NCBI GenBank assembly: GCA_029204225.1
Contig: CM055106.1
Span: 12,398,107 to 12,462,106 of the forward strand
DNA: 64,000 nucleotides
Reading direction: 5' to 3'
From: Diphasiastrum complanatum
Taxonomy: Eukaryota; Streptophyta; Lycopodiopsida; Lycopodiales; Lycopodiaceae
The notes beneath the pieces were generated by a model that was not told where the DNA came from, ran no database searches, and saw nothing but the letters and a program-made list of their open reading frames with translations. Shown here piece by piece: positions 1-12,659 of the stretch (position 1 is its first letter; every line of letters begins with the position of its first letter). A program made the position numbers and the translations under genes.

Positions 1-710
1 CTTTGCGACGAGACTTGCCTTGTAGTAGCCAATGGTGCCATCTAATTTCATCTTCTTCTTGTACACCCACTTGCAGTCAACTATCTTTTTGTTTTCTGGC
101 AGTGGCTCTAGTTTCCATGCCTTGTTTCGTCTCATCGACTCAATCTCCTCTAACATTGCCTCCTTCCAAAATTCTCTCTCTATACTCTAGATAGCTTCTT
201 GATATGTTGTTGGCTCTTCAGTGAAGCTGTAGTACTCAAGCTGCATGTTTTCGCTCCACTGAAGATTGTCAACATAATGCTCTGGAGGTCTTCTTTGTCT
301 TGTTGACCTTCTAGGTTTGTTTTGTCGCTGCTCAAACGTTTCTTGTTCATGGGGTTGATCTTCTGCTTCCTGCTGCTTTGGAGTCTGTGGCTCAGCATTC
401 TGATTGACATCTATCCTCGATCTCCCTCTTGAATAGGCATCAGTGTGAAGATCTCATGGCCTCTTTCATCTTTTAGTCTAGGGAATGTGGACTCATTGAA
501 CTTCACATCTCTGCTTGAAACAACCTTTTTTGTGGTTGGGTTGTAGAGCCTGTACACGTGTTCCATTCGAGTATCCGACCATGATGGCTTGTTCTGATTT
601 GTCATCGAGCTTGCTTCTTTTTTCTTTTGGAATGTGCTTGTATGCTGTACATCCAAACACACGTATGTATGATAGATCAGGCTTTCTACCTGTCTACTTC
701 TTGAAGGAAT
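1..710 (-). pseudogene. Copia pol fragment K1: integrase C-terminus to RT N-terminus
   Basis: Read on the minus strand this stretch gives the end of a Ty1/Copia integrase and the start of reverse transcriptase. Visible pieces are KPDLSYIRVFGC near 690-640, a GYS segment near 570, SSRDVKFNES near 500, an acidic and Pro/Gln-rich linker (about 410-300), and WKLEPLPENKKIVDCKWVYK near 115-55 followed by KASLVAK at the window edge. The frame changes at least twice, so no intact protein is encoded. It is cut on the right by the LTR starting at 711 and runs off the window on the left. Function (strand transfer, cDNA synthesis) is family knowledge; the copy is dead. It may belong with the integrase piece at 9518-10098, which ends roughly where this one begins, but this is not proven. 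Confidence 0.8.
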
Positions 711-1698
711 TGAAGAAACAAAATGTTTTCGTTTACAAAGCCTTGCTAGCTTTCAGCCCTCTACCAGACGAAGATGTTCGCAAACACGAAAGTCAAGAGA
801 CACGAAGCATGAAAGTTTCGTGAACACATGACGAAAAGACACAAAAACGAAAGATTCGCGAATGAGAATCTTTTGCAGTTCAACACGAGAAAGTCAGACG
901 ATGAAAATGAAACCAATGACGCGACATGAAAAATGTCGCGAAACCTTTTTTGCCCTCACGCTCCAAAGAGTACCAGCAAAGATCATGCAAGTACCCAGAA
1001 GTACAGATATATGATCTGATGGCATGATGTCAGCAGATGCACTCTAGGCCGTGGCTAATCTGCCACTCTTGTAATTTCTTGATTAGTTGTAGATGCTTAA
1101 TCACTCTAATCTTAAAAGTTACATAGAGCGACTATATACTTACTGGATGAGACTTGACACACACATAGAACATACACAGAGATGTATGAAGTAGTCTGAT
1201 GCTAGTAAGCAATCAAGACGAAATACAGACAAGAAGTCCGCCTGTGTGCGAGACGAGTTCTGTGAGCAGGATCCATAGGGATCCACAGGTCCGCTAGTAA
1301 GTGAGACATCCACTCGTGAGAGAACTGTATTTCTCTCACGCCAATGCATCGCGTGGATCTGCATGCAGTGCTTGAAGAATCAAAAGAAAAATCAATAGAT
1401 GATCTTGTAGCAATTGTGCACATGTCAATTTATGATGTATGATCTTGAATGCAAATGTGTCTGCTGCTATTCATGAGTATGATTCTCCCATTCATTTCAA
1501 TTTTGCATACTGGTTGAATTTGTTGAATGCTACTTTAATTTATAGACGTAGATCAGCAGTGCCTGACTACATTCTGGAGGACTATAGGAGTGGTTCAACT
1601 GGCAATGTCCAGCGACCACATCTGAACTCCATCCGAATCGCATTGAGTCGTGGTTGCTTCGCTTTCGCGACTGTTTACGATCGCAAAAATTCTCATCA
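711..1698 (+). repeat. LTR of family A (copy a), 5' LTR
   Basis: The segment begins TGAAGAAACAAAA and ends CA, is followed one base later by a primer-binding site, and is homologous to reverse copies at 10105-10811 and 61430-62060. Shared blocks include the start, CTAGCTTTCA, the ATGATGTCAGCAGA block, GTGAGAGAAC and the TGTAGCAATTGTGCACAT-like block. The copies are well diverged from each other, so the family is old. The left half is rich in short GACACGAA/GCGAAA-like repeats. It interrupts the integrase fragment to its left. Confidence 0.8.
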
Positions 1699-1699
1699 G

Positions 1700-1712
1700 T
1701 GGTATCAGAGCC
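1700..1712 (+). other. Primer-binding site of LTR-A element
   Basis: TGGTATCAGAGCC lies one base after the LTR end. It is complementary to the 3' end of plant initiator Met tRNA, the usual Copia primer. Confidence 0.85.
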
Positions 1713-1814
1713 TTCATATTTTGTCATAATCTGACATAGCCAAGAAGCTATTAGATCCAGGAGGCCAAGCATTCAGACAAACAACCTTCAACGAGGAACA
1801 GACTCCAAGAAACA

Positions 1815-2394
1815 ATGGCTTCAATCAGTAGCATGCAGAGCAAGATCTGCACAATTCTTGATTCTTTAGGATCTAACTTTCTAGCCTGGAAAGTTAAGAC
1901 ATCACTCATACTCAAGGGCGAAGGACTCTTCCCCAGGGTGGATGGCATAGAGGAAAAGGAAATGCCAACAACATCAGACAAGGAGCTACACGAGTGGAGG
2001 GAGAAAAACGACAAGGCAGTAGCCTTGCTATTATCTTCCATCGAAGATAGCCTTACACTTGATCTGGCCACACTTTCCAAAGCTAAGAAAATGTGGGATG
2101 CATTGCTCACCATATTTCAGATGAAATCAGGAAGTCAAATCATGATGCTGGAAGATCAGCTGACGAATCTACAGTGGGATGGAAAAGACCTTATCTCTTT
2201 TGTAAGGAAGATGAAGGATCTATTTTTGTCACTACATAACTCTGGAACAAAGAATACACTGTCGCTGAGAAGCAGCTCATGTACCTGTTGAGAGCCTTAC
2301 ACAGATCATTCCAGACGACGAGAACTCTGCTCGCGAAAAATCCTACCATGAACTTCAAAAAGAGGATTGTCGAGATTCGAGAGGAGCCCTCTAA
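1815..2394 (+). pseudogene. Copia Gag (UBN2-type), truncated
   Basis: The ATG at 1815 opens a 158-residue frame with typical plant Copia Gag features: NFLAWKVKTSLILKGEGLF near residues 20-40, a charged WREKNDKAVALLL helix and KMWDALLTIFQ. One frame change near 2250 is followed by EKQLMYLLRAL and KNPTMNFKKRIVEIREEPSN, after which homology stops at about 2394. Zinc knuckle, protease and pol are missing. It sits 103 bases after the PBS of the LTR-A copy, as expected for its own gag. Gag would form the cytoplasmic particle; this copy cannot make a full one. Confidence 0.8.
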
Positions 2395-3264
<870 letters not shown>

Positions 3265-3775
3265 TGTGAAGGTCTTCAGATCATTTAAGATCCAGATCCA
3301 TGTCCCTGATCTTTGGTCACAAAAAGGAGCAAACCAACAATCTTGCTAATGTAGAAAAATCAGCATCTACATACAAAATGAGATGCAAACTCAAAGAGAT
3401 ACTGATCAAACATGAACCAAAACATAAAATATAGTTGTTTTTTGTACAATTATAGTGTCCTACTATATTTTACACGTGTGGATCCAAAAATAACAACATT
3501 CTACACATAGAATTACAAAATAACATCATGAGAGTACACCAATTAGTAGAACCCAAATAGAACCATGTATAATAATGAAATGATAGAGAGAAGAGAGAAG
3601 ATGTGTCTCTCCACGAGTTACATCCTTTTATAATAGGTCCAAACCCTATTTGGCCACTTAGCTTTCCCTCCAAAATGTAAACCCTACTATTTTGGGACTA
3701 AATTCAATGTACCCAAAGTTCAAATTTGAATCTCTCTCAAACTCGACTACCAAATTTTCCACACTTTCAAATAAT
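3265..3775 (-). repeat. LTR of family F (copy 1), truncated
   Basis: Homologous, on the minus strand, to 17560-18202 (+) and 52548-52860 (-). The terminus TGTGAAGG at 3265 corresponds to the CTTCACA end of the plus copy. Shared blocks include CTTTGGTCAC, GCATCTACATACAAAATG, TTTACACGTGTGGA and CCAAACC. No primer site follows the end, and homology fades at about 3775, so this is a truncated or solo copy. Confidence 0.7.
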
Positions 3776-4509
<734 letters not shown>

Positions 4510-4598
4510 GTGATCTATATAAGATTCAAATAAAAGTACAGTAGTACTAGCAATGCTTGACGAATTGCCTCGATTTGCACCTTTGGTACATCTCTAAT

Positions 4599-5214
4599 TG
4601 TTGGATAATGTACACGTGTGGGATGCCCTACACATGTACTTTTTATCTCCTAAGCACAATAACACCATAAAGATCAGACTAGCATTGGTTGTCAATAGGA
4701 AAGCTGATCGTACAAGCAATATTATTATGTTACAAGCAAGATATGTCAACAAAACATAAGACAAAGCATCATAAATGCCTCTACTCGGCTAGAGAGAGAA
4801 AATAGCAAGTACAAAACTCGTGGAGAGAGAGAGGGCACAAAGACCTTGTCTCCAAATTTGCATTACACACAAATTTCATCATTTTCTCAATGAGAGTACA
4901 TCACATATATATAGATCCATGGACTCTTCTCCTACTTTGAGTTGAATTGGAGTTGTGGATCCACCTCTCAAGCTATCTAGACTTATCCAAGCCACCTCAC
5001 TATGTCTAATTGTGCCACATAGACTTTTCATGCATTAAATGTGGCATGTAAAGTACAAATGGCAATTCCTATGGTAGCTCGAGTTTCTACTTCTACCTAC
5101 CTTGAAGATTTTATTCTAAGATGGGTCCTTACTAAGCCAAAAGAGCTCAATTCATCTTTGACATTTTTAGGACCCATACTCACAACATTAGATAGATTTT
5201 TCAATATTTTGACA
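4599..5214 (-). repeat. 3' LTR of element M
   Basis: 616 bases. On the minus strand it starts TGTCAAAATATTG just after a purine-rich tract (complement of CTCCTCCTAAAAA, 5215-5227) and ends CA at 4599. It matches 9080-9517. It holds a TATATATA stretch near 4913-4920 and TACACGTGTG at 4611-4620. Confidence 0.85.
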
Positions 5215-5232
5215 CTCCTCCTAAAAATGTAT

Positions 5233-6165
5233 CTAATGTGGATCAAGCATTGATCTTGAGATAAGACCAAGATTAGACCTATGCTTTGAGAAGGCACTTT
5301 TGCAAAGTGGCTTTGTGAGAAGATCAGCAATACACGAAGATGTGTCGACATGTTCTAAGTTGATTTCACCTCCAATGAGCTTTTCCCTTACAAAATGGTG
5401 TGCCACTTCTATATGCTTGCTTCTTGCATGAAAAATAGGATTGTTTGCAAGAGTTTGTGCCGATATGTTGTCACATTTGATCAAGGGAAGATCATCCTCT
5501 TTGATGCACTTTAGCTTCATGATTAATCTCTTGATCCAAAGCACTTCTTTAGTTGTTGTAGTGAGTGCTTTGTACTCGGCCTCACAAGATGATAGAGATA
5601 CGGTATCTTGCTTCTTTGAAAGCCAAGACACAAGATTGCCTCCAACAAAGATAGTATATGCATTAAAGGACTTTCAATCCATTTTATCACTTGCAAAATC
5701 GGAATCTGAATAGCCAACAATGGTTAGATCTTCATTCTTGTACAATAAACCATAATCTTGAGTAGAAGATACATATCTTAGAACTCTCTTGGCCATCTTC
5801 CAATGTTGGATCTTGGGATCTTGCATAGATTGACTCAATTTGTGCACACAATAGCTCAAATCAAGTCTAGTGATAGTAAGCCAAATTAAAGAGCCTATAA
5901 GACTCCTATAAAGTGTGATGTCCTCGAAGGATCTTTCATCACCTTTAATAGGATCTTTTACATGTTGTTCCATGGGAGTATCTATGCCTTTACAACTTTG
6001 CATATTGAATTTTCTCAACATAGAAAAGACATATCTAGATTGACAAATAAAGGCATACTCTTCATGAAAATCAATCTCAAGGCCCATATTGTAATGGATC
6101 TCTCCTAGATCTTGCATTTTAAATTTTTTTCCTAATGCATCTTTGGTTTGTTGAACTAGCATCAA
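5233..6165 (-). pseudogene. Element M RT palm and RNase H
   Basis: Two frames cover this part. 6165-5674 gives the RT region after the active site (KMQDLGEIHYNMGLEID, SRYVFSMLRKFNM, DTPMEQ, SLIGSLIWLTITRLDLSYC) and the first RNase H aspartates (GYSDSDFASD). 5631-5233 gives the RNase H remainder (SLSSCEAEYKAL, IKCDN, HARSKHIEVAHHFVREK, DLLTKPL) to its natural end. The YVDD motif lies just upstream in another frame near 6200. A frame change near 5650 separates the two parts, so this is a broken gene. RNase H would remove genomic RNA during cDNA synthesis. Confidence 0.88.
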
Positions 6166-6268
6166 ACAACTTCCACTAAGAATAATGTCATCTACATAGA
6201 TTAGGAGAATGACAATATTACTACATCAAATTTTAAGTACATAGAAGGATCATAGTCACTAAGAATAA

Positions 6269-7354
6269 TTACTTTTCAACTAGAGCTTTGAACTTTAGAA
6301 AATAGTCAAACACCATAGATTTTGAAGCTAGAAGATATACCCAAGTAAATCTAGTGAAATCATCAATGAAAGTTACAAAGCAAGTAGCACCACCCTTGCT
6401 CTTTGAAGATGAGAAGTGCACATCCGAGTGCATGAGCTCTAATGGATGTGTAGTCTTGATAGATGACTTTGAAAAAGGCTTCTTATGAGACTTAGATATG
6501 GCACAAGCCTCACATGGCTTGAAATTCTTGGAGATAAGATTAGGCAAGCCAATAGCTTTGGCTTTCTTGATCATGGACACCATAGAATAGTTAGGACGTC
6601 CCAACCTTCTATGCCATAGTTCCTCCAAAGACATATGAGTAGCAAAAGCACTATCACAAGAGTTAGCATACTCTTTGGGATCAAGCTTGTAGATTCCACC
6701 ATATCTAGACCCAAATGCAAGGATCTCATCATGCTTCTTGATTGTACATGTATCAACATTGAAATTCACATCTAGTCCACTATCAAACAATTGCCCAGCA
6801 CTAATAAAATTTTTTCTTAACTTGGGAACAAAAAGTACATTAGACAGAGAAAGAACTTTTGATGAAGAAAGCTTTAAGGGAATGGTCCCTATGCCTTCAA
6901 TAGCACACTCATGATCATTTTCTGTGTAGATGGACTTCTTGGCTCCTTCATAAGGTGACATGGATGAAAAAGAATACTTGGAGCTACACATATGTGAGGA
7001 AGCTCCACTGTCGATATACCATGAACCATCCTTCTTGAAAGGTGATGAAGAAAAACTTGAGACCATAAGAGATCCCTCTTCATCACTTGCATGAGCATCT
7101 TCCTTCTCTTCATTAGAAATGTTGGCTTGCTTGAATTGACTCTTCTTCTTGAAGCAATTGGTGGCATAATGCCCCTTCTTGCCACAAAAGAAACACTTGA
7201 TGTTTTCTTCTTCTTCTTGGATTGGAAGCTTGAGAGGACTCATCCTCATCTCCTTTCTCCTTGAAAATAAGATTGTTCTTGCTTGAAGAGGATTGGTGTT
7301 GATTCTTATTTCTTGTCTTGTGCTTGTCTTTGGTAAAGAGAGCTTTACCATCAA
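6269..7354 (-). pseudogene. Element M Gag C-terminus, protease and integrase core
   Basis: A 361-residue open frame. It contains the CCHC knuckle CFFCGKKGHYATNC, protease WYIDSGASSHM with catalytic Asp in DSG, the pre-integrase zinc finger (HRRLGRPNY, then CEACAISKSH) and the first part of the integrase core with SDVHFSS and FIDDFTRFTWVY. In the pre-integrase finger the usual second His is replaced (RLGRP instead of RLGHP), which should weaken zinc binding. The frame ends at FKALVEK, where internal deletion removes the second and third catalytic acidic residues. Its neighbour downstream is RT palm. Confidence 0.88.
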
Positions 7355-8265
7355 TGTTGAGAGACAGTCTCTCCATTTTCAAGAGTTTATTCTCTTGTCT
7401 TGATTCTTCAGAAATGAGCACACTTTGGAGTGCTTCCAAACTTGGTAGCTCCTCCTTAATGGCATAACTCTAAACAAGGTTGTCATATTCCTCCTTTAAT
7501 CCATTAAGTATGACTTGAACAAGTTCATTTTGATTGATAGAGTCTCCTATGCATGACAATTCTCTATGGAGGTCTTTAACTCTCATTACATAAGCTGAAG
7601 CACATTCATCACTTCTCTGTACACTTTGAAACATTAGGGGAGTTTTGAGCTCCAAAAAGACCCTTTAAGAATTCGTGCAAGATGTCTTTTATATTATTAA
7701 AATATTATAACGCTAATACCTTTGATTTGCCATAACTTTTTAATCATATCTCAGAAGTTTTCATCTAACATATCATTGGAAAGCCCTTGTTGAGCGCTTT
7801 CCAATGCATTAAACTCCGCTAAATTTGGACTTACCACTAAAAAGTTATGCCATTTTTAGTGTGGAATCAAAATGTGGACTCAAAAAGTTACGTTACATAG
7901 ATTTCAAATTTGAGTGTTTTGATTGGTCCATGTGTAAGAAAAAATATAAAAATAATCTTTACGAAGGGTCTTTTTTTGGATTTAGACCTCCTCTAATGAA
8001 TTTGTTTTCTTAGTGTTAGAAGTCTAGAAGTATTTTTTGCCTCAAAGATAGACTTGAGGGTATCCCAATCATCTTTGGCATTAGTACAAGTACCAATTTC
8101 TCTTAAGATGTCATTTAAGACATTCATCTTAATATAACGCAGAGCCATCCTGGCTCTCTTTTTGTACTTTAGAATTTCTTGAGAAATTTGTGGTTCTTCT
8201 TCAATGCCAAGTACAATATCCATCACATCTTGTAGTATTAAGACAGATTCCATTCTAACCTTCCA
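7355..8265 (-). pseudogene. Element M Gag N-terminal part, split by a MITE
   Basis: Minus-strand Gag pieces: 8265-7996 (MESVLILQDVMDIVLGIEEE, RARMALRYIKMNV, SRLLTLRKQI) and 7634-7355 (FQSVQRSDECASAY, ELVQVILNGLKEEYDNLV, basic tail) in several frames. The two halves are separated by the 357-bp insertion at 7637-7993. The usual Gag start (GGY..SSNYSIWKVRMES) is only partly preserved near 8300-8250. Homology to elements B, D, E and J makes the assignment secure. Confidence 0.85.
7637..7993. mobile_element. MITE-like insertion with TA target duplication
   Basis: 357 bases between two TA dinucleotides (7635-7636 and 7994-7995), inserted inside gag. The ends form imperfect terminal inverted repeats of roughly 28 bases: GGGGAG..TCCAAAAAGACCCTT on the left, and the complement of AAGGGTCTTTTTTTGGA..CTCCTC on the right. 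It has no coding capacity and an internal palindromic block near 7785-7805 (GCGCTTTCCAATG against CATTGGAAAGC). The TA duplication points to the Tc1/mariner (Stowaway-like) class, but family membership is inferred only. Confidence 0.7.
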
Positions 8266-8309
8266 AATTGAGTAATTGGAGGTTGATAATTGACACCCAT
8301 TGAAGTCAT

Positions 8310-9066
8310 AAAGAATGATAAAAATAAAAAAAGATGGATGAAAGAATTGCTTATCTTCTCACTATAGGAACCAATCAAGGGTACAGAACCAAATCCTATG
8401 TAAGACTTAGCAAAAAATTGTGAGATAGATCTCACTAGCTTGCCAATCTCTCTAAAACAAGATTTGAATCATCAAAAAAGATGAAGTATGGCAAAAGTTA
8501 TGGTTCTCTGAATTTCACACATGTGAAATATTCCAAAAATGTCAAATTGACTCAATTACAATCTATTTGTATGAAACAATTTGTCTAAAACCTACAAGTT
8601 TTGTCTAAATCACATATAGATAAGATTGTGTAGCTTCTGGATGGTTTTTGTGATCATTCAAGCAATAAATGACATGTACACACGATTTGCGTACACACGA
8701 TTTGCCACAGGTCTAGGCGCCCTACCTACGACTCTTCAAAAGCTTATAGCTTTTGATTGGCTTATCCAACTGTCATAATTCAAATTGCATCAGATTCTAC
8801 AATTTCTAGCTTTCTAGTGGACTAATTTGCTTGAAATTTGGATCTAAGGTGAGAGAGAACCACCAATCTGAAAATTGGCAGATTTCACACGTGCCAGCAC
8901 CTGAAATTTCGTACAGTACCTGATCTGGCCCATTCAATGTGGTTTGTAGCTCAGAATCACAAGAAAACTGCAAACTAGCTAGAAGGTAGAATCTAGACAA
9001 TTCCTAGCTTGAAATCTGATCAAATCTGCAAACTTTTTTATTAGATTTTCTTGTAAAACTTAGGTA
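8310..9066 (-). other. Leader of element M
   Basis: Non-coding stretch between PBS and gag. It contains CACACGTG in TTTCACACGTG (8883-8893) next to GTACAGTAC, the shared leader motif described in the findings. Confidence 0.6.
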
Positions 9067-9079
9067 GGCTTTGATACCA
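9067..9079 (-). other. Primer-binding site of element M
   Basis: On the minus strand TGGTATCAAAGCC, directly after the LTR end at 9080. It differs by one base from the TGGTATCAGAGCC of the other elements. Confidence 0.85.
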
Positions 9080-9517
9080 TGCTGAATTCACACGTGGGAT
9101 GTCCTACACATGTATTTTTGATCTCCTAAGCACAATAACACCATAAAGATCAGACTAGCATTGGTTGTCAATAGGAAAGCTGATCATACAAGCAATATTA
9201 TTGTGTTACAAGCAAGATCTGTCAACAAAACATAAGACAAAGCATCATAAATGCCTCTACTCAGCTAGAGAGAGAAAATAGCAAGTACAAAACTCGTGGA
9301 GAGAGAGAGGGCACAAAGACCTTGTCTCCAAATTTGCATTACACACAAATTTTATCATTTTCTCAATGAGAGTACATCACATATATATAGATCCATGGAC
9401 TCTTCTCCTAATTTGAGTTGAATTGGAGTTGTGGATCCACCTCTCAAGCTATCTAGACTTATCCAAGCCACCTCACTATGTCTAATTGTGCCACATAGTC
9501 TTTTCATGCATTAAATG
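9080..9517 (-). repeat. 5' LTR of element M, truncated
   Basis: Near-identical to 4620-5040. Its last about 175 bases (outer side) are missing and it abuts the integrase fragment at 9518. Confidence 0.85.
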
Positions 9518-10098
9518 GTCTTGTTCTGAATGTAAGCAGCTGTAGCTACTGCTTCAGCCCACAACACTCTTGGAGCCTTCGAATAGGCAATCTTGCATCT
9601 AGCAGCTTCCATTAGAATCATGTTCTTTCATTTTGTAACACCATTGTGTTGTGGTGTGTAAGATATAGTTCTTCTGTGAATGATTCCACGATCATTGCAA
9701 AAGTCAATGAATTGATTTGAGATGTATTCTCTATCTCAATCTGTTCTAATATGCTCCACCTTACTTCTTGTGCATCTTTCTGTCCAATTCACATACTCTG
9801 TGAATATGTCAAATGCTTCTGATTTATTGTGAATAAAATAGACTCTGACAAACTTACTGTAATCATCAATAAAGGTAATATAATATTTTGAGCCTCCTAT
9901 TGAGATCACCTTGAAAGGTCCACAGATGTCAGAATGCACTAACTCTAGAATCTTGGTCGTTCTATAGGAGTCCATAACAAAAGGAGTACGTGACATCTTA
10001 CCCTTCAAACATGCATCACAAGTCATCGAACTGGTTGCATTAGAGATGCTCACCCCTGTGATTGTTCCATGATGGCTTGCTTGATATAGTGCCATGCT
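9518..10098 (-). pseudogene. Copia integrase core fragment K2
   Basis: Minus-strand frames give ASHHGTITGVSISNATSS, the finger remainder CDACLKGK, the first catalytic Asp in LVHSDICGPF, FIDDYSKFVRVYFI, and the second Asp near 9745 (RTDREY); then, past a stop (TGA in 9730-9737), the third catalytic region (TPQHNGVT..KN) and ARCKIAYSKAP..WAEAVATAAYIQNKT ending at 9519. The Glu position is not cleanly preserved. It lies directly downstream, on the minus strand, of an LTR-A copy, so gag and protease were deleted. It ends close to the point where fragment K1 (1-710) starts in the protein. Confidence 0.82.
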
Positions 10099-10104
10099 AT
10101 ATCA

Positions 10105-10811
10105 TTCCTACAATCTTCCAAAATTTAGATAGACACTGTTGATCTACATTATAGATTAATATAGCATTCAACAAAAATCAAACCAATGTGTGAAATTGAA
10201 TAAACAAGTAATGAGATACACGAATAGTAGCAGACAAATATCCATTCAAGATCATACAATCATTCAGAATAATATGCGCATAATAGCTACAATATTATCT
10301 ATTGATCTTCTGATTTCAAGCACTATGTAGATCCACACAGTGCATTGGCATGAGAGAAATACAATTCTCTCACAAATATTGTCTCGCTTACTAGCGGATT
10401 TCTAGATCTACTGATCCTCTTACAAAATTGTCTCGCTCACAAGCAGACATGTATTCTGTATATTTTCGTCTTACTGTTTTATGCATCAAGCAGAAAGTAT
10501 ATAGTTCGCAAACTTTTTCGTGTCGCGTCGTGTAACTTCCCTGATCAGAAAGAATCTAAAACTAACCATGGATTACAAGAGTGGCACATTAGGCGCATCC
10601 TAAAGTACTTCTACTAATGTCACGATATTAGATCAAACGTTTGTACCCCATGGTACTTGGTTGATTTGCACGAATGATTTTGTGTCGCAAAACAATTTCG
10701 TTTCGTTGTCGCAAAATTGTTTGCGAACATTTTTGCTTCGGGTGTCTTATGTGTCAAAATCAGGGTGGAAAGCTAGCAAAGCTTTGGCAATTGAAATGTT
10801 TTGTTTCTTCA
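10105..10811 (-). repeat. LTR of family A (copy b)
   Basis: On the minus strand it starts TGAAGAAACAAAACATTTC at 10811 and matches 711-1698 and 61430-62060 through the CTTTGCTAGCTTTC, GTTGAATGCTA and GTCTATCTAAATTTTGGA-like blocks. The U5 end is missing at about 10105, where the integrase fragment begins. Confidence 0.72.
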
Positions 10812-10961
10812 ACTAATTCATGCTACTCTAATTTGTAGTATCTTGATTTATGTTTCATGATTAGTAGTTCATGCTACTCTAATGCGTATCTTAATTTATT
10901 AATGCTACTTTAACTTGTAGGATCTTTAATTTATGTGTTATCCTCTAGTTACGTTTCAGAT
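10812..10961 (+). repeat. Three degenerate direct repeats
   Basis: The unit CATGCTACTCTAATTTGTAG with a following TATCTTgATTTATG recurs near 10823, 10870 and 10902 with changes; unit length about 33-48 bases. Confidence 0.55.
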
Positions 10962-11135
<174 letters not shown>

Positions 11136-12430
11136 TAGCTCAATTACTGAAGATGAGCAAGAGAAGATGGCTGACATATTGGAGTTGGACAAACTATCAG
11201 GTACACCCAACCTAGTCAACATATCGGGGAAGTTCGACTTATCGGCCTCCTCACGCTCATCATCCTTTGTACTGCACAACCAACTTGACAATGACAACAG
11301 CCATGATCTTCTCCCTGATGGCGCAATGGCTCCACGCCTTCTCTTGTACACTCATTTGCATAAATACAAATAGCATATGGATCATACAATACATAAAAGT
11401 AACAAACAAGCTTACAACTTTGACATTTGTCCACTCTTGTACAAAGGAGTGGATGTCAAGCCACACATCATCTCTTCTTTCCTTGCCAATGTGGTCTCGG
11501 GTGGGTTCGTGAAGAATGCATCCATCATGTCATCCATGTCCTCCTCATGATCATGCGCTATGAATGGCACATCCTCGTGTATTGTGTCTCCTTGGGACAT
11601 ATCTTTGTGCAAGTCCACGGGTGGTGTATGCAAGGAAAGTGGTGGCTCTCATGCGCTTGCACGTCTGAATCTTGCGGATTGCATGGCAACATATGGTTGA
11701 ATTCTCCAATAGTCATGTGAGTGCGAGTCATCGTCCTACACAATGCAAGTGCAACAACAGTCAAGAACAACATAATATTCCTCCAATCGTGAAGACTGCC
11801 AAATAACATACATGGTAAGGGTGCATGCAATCATGTTTTTTAGAAATACAAAGTGCTTTGCAAATCAGAATTCACTGAAGAACTGACATCGGGCCACACA
11901 AATAATGACTCTTTCTCAATATGTCCATACATGCGAATGTGTGATATAGTAATATGTCACTCTCGTCGCAGTGCATACTTACATCATGTACATGGGTATG
12001 GTATTCTCTAGTATAACCAGGCCTATGATCCAATATGTGATGGTCCTGCCTCATCATCTGAAGAAGACGAATGTGACCTCACCATTTGCATTGATGCACC
12101 TTGATGGTTGACAACGGATGGAACACAAAATTAGAAATGATCAACAATACATAAAGCAAACTAATTGAATACACTGAGATGAATACAAGACATGTTTATA
12201 ATTACTAATTTTGAGTCTAGTGCAACTAGTGTCTTGAATTTAGCAATACAAGATAAATTAAACCAAATTTTTTGACAAACAATATTGTTCAATCCTAGCT
12301 TATAATTAGTTGTGTGGCACTTACTTGTATTGTTAGAACTTTGTCATAAATATGATGGTGATCTATGGCCTCGGTGGTTCTAGACATCTCGATGACGTAT
12401 AACTTCAAGATAGGTCTAATTAAATCCCTA
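11136..12430 (-). other. Unrecognised region with possible old coding pieces
   Basis: Several minus-strand frames (11633-11412, 11830-11558, 12057-11872, 11351-11088) are open for 60-90 residues. One holds an acidic stretch, HDHEEDMDDMMDAFFTNPPE, and ends at a possible splice donor GTAAGC near 11412. I do not recognise a family. The base composition is less AT-rich than the neighbouring spacer. It could be a decayed DNA-transposon or captured gene; nothing here proves expression. Confidence 0.25.
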
Positions 12431-12510
12431 CTCATTATTTGTGACAAGGCCAACTGCAATCTTGTGATCCATGCTCATTGTTTGTGACAAGGTCAATTGC
12501 AATCTTGTGA
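12431..12510 (+). repeat. Tandem duplication of 37 bases, period 43
   Basis: Two copies (12431-12467 and 12474-12510) of a unit starting CTCATT.TTTGTGACAAGG and ending GCAATCTTGTGA, with three differences. It lies just left of, and touches, the hairpin at 12509-12615. Confidence 0.85.
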
Positions 12511-12615
12511 AGAGCGAGGCTAGCCATGTAATGATGCATATAGGCATGGATCGGATTTCACCTAGATATCTAATCCATGCCTATGTGCATCATTACATGG
12601 CTAGCCTCGCTCTTC
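12509..12615. repeat. Inverted repeat, 43-base arms, 21-base loop
   Basis: Left arm 12509-12551 and right arm 12573-12615 are complementary at 42 of 43 positions (one G:U-type mismatch). The arms start GAAGAGCGAGGCTAGCCATG. It could be a MITE or a small-RNA hairpin. No open frame crosses it. Confidence 0.88.
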
Positions 12616-12659
12616 AGTTCTCCTAAACTAATGAAAACCGAGATTTGCATAATATTCCA

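Larger units (their letters stand above)
4599..9517 (-). mobile_element. Copia element M, internally deleted, 5' LTR truncated
   Basis: Reverse-oriented Ty1/Copia copy. The order on the minus strand is 5' LTR (9517-9080, outer part missing), PBS (9079-9067), leader, gag (interrupted by a MITE), protease, integrase core, then a direct jump to RT palm and RNase H, polypurine tract and 3' LTR (5214-4599). The integrase C-terminus and RT fingers are deleted. The two LTRs are very similar over their shared 430 bases. The outer part of the 5' LTR is lost and joins the integrase fragment at 9518, so no target duplication can be read. Confidence 0.85.

Noticed and set aside
515-823. 102-residue plus-strand frame
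   Set aside because: Antisense to the integrase fragment and running into LTR-A; no motif.
4599-9517. Target-site duplication around element M
   Set aside because: The 5' LTR lacks its outer end, so the right flank is not the original one; flanks CTAAT and GTCTT do not match.
11216-12057. CACTA-type transposase
   Set aside because: An acidic DDMMDAFF stretch recalls such proteins, but no further motif or terminal repeats were found.
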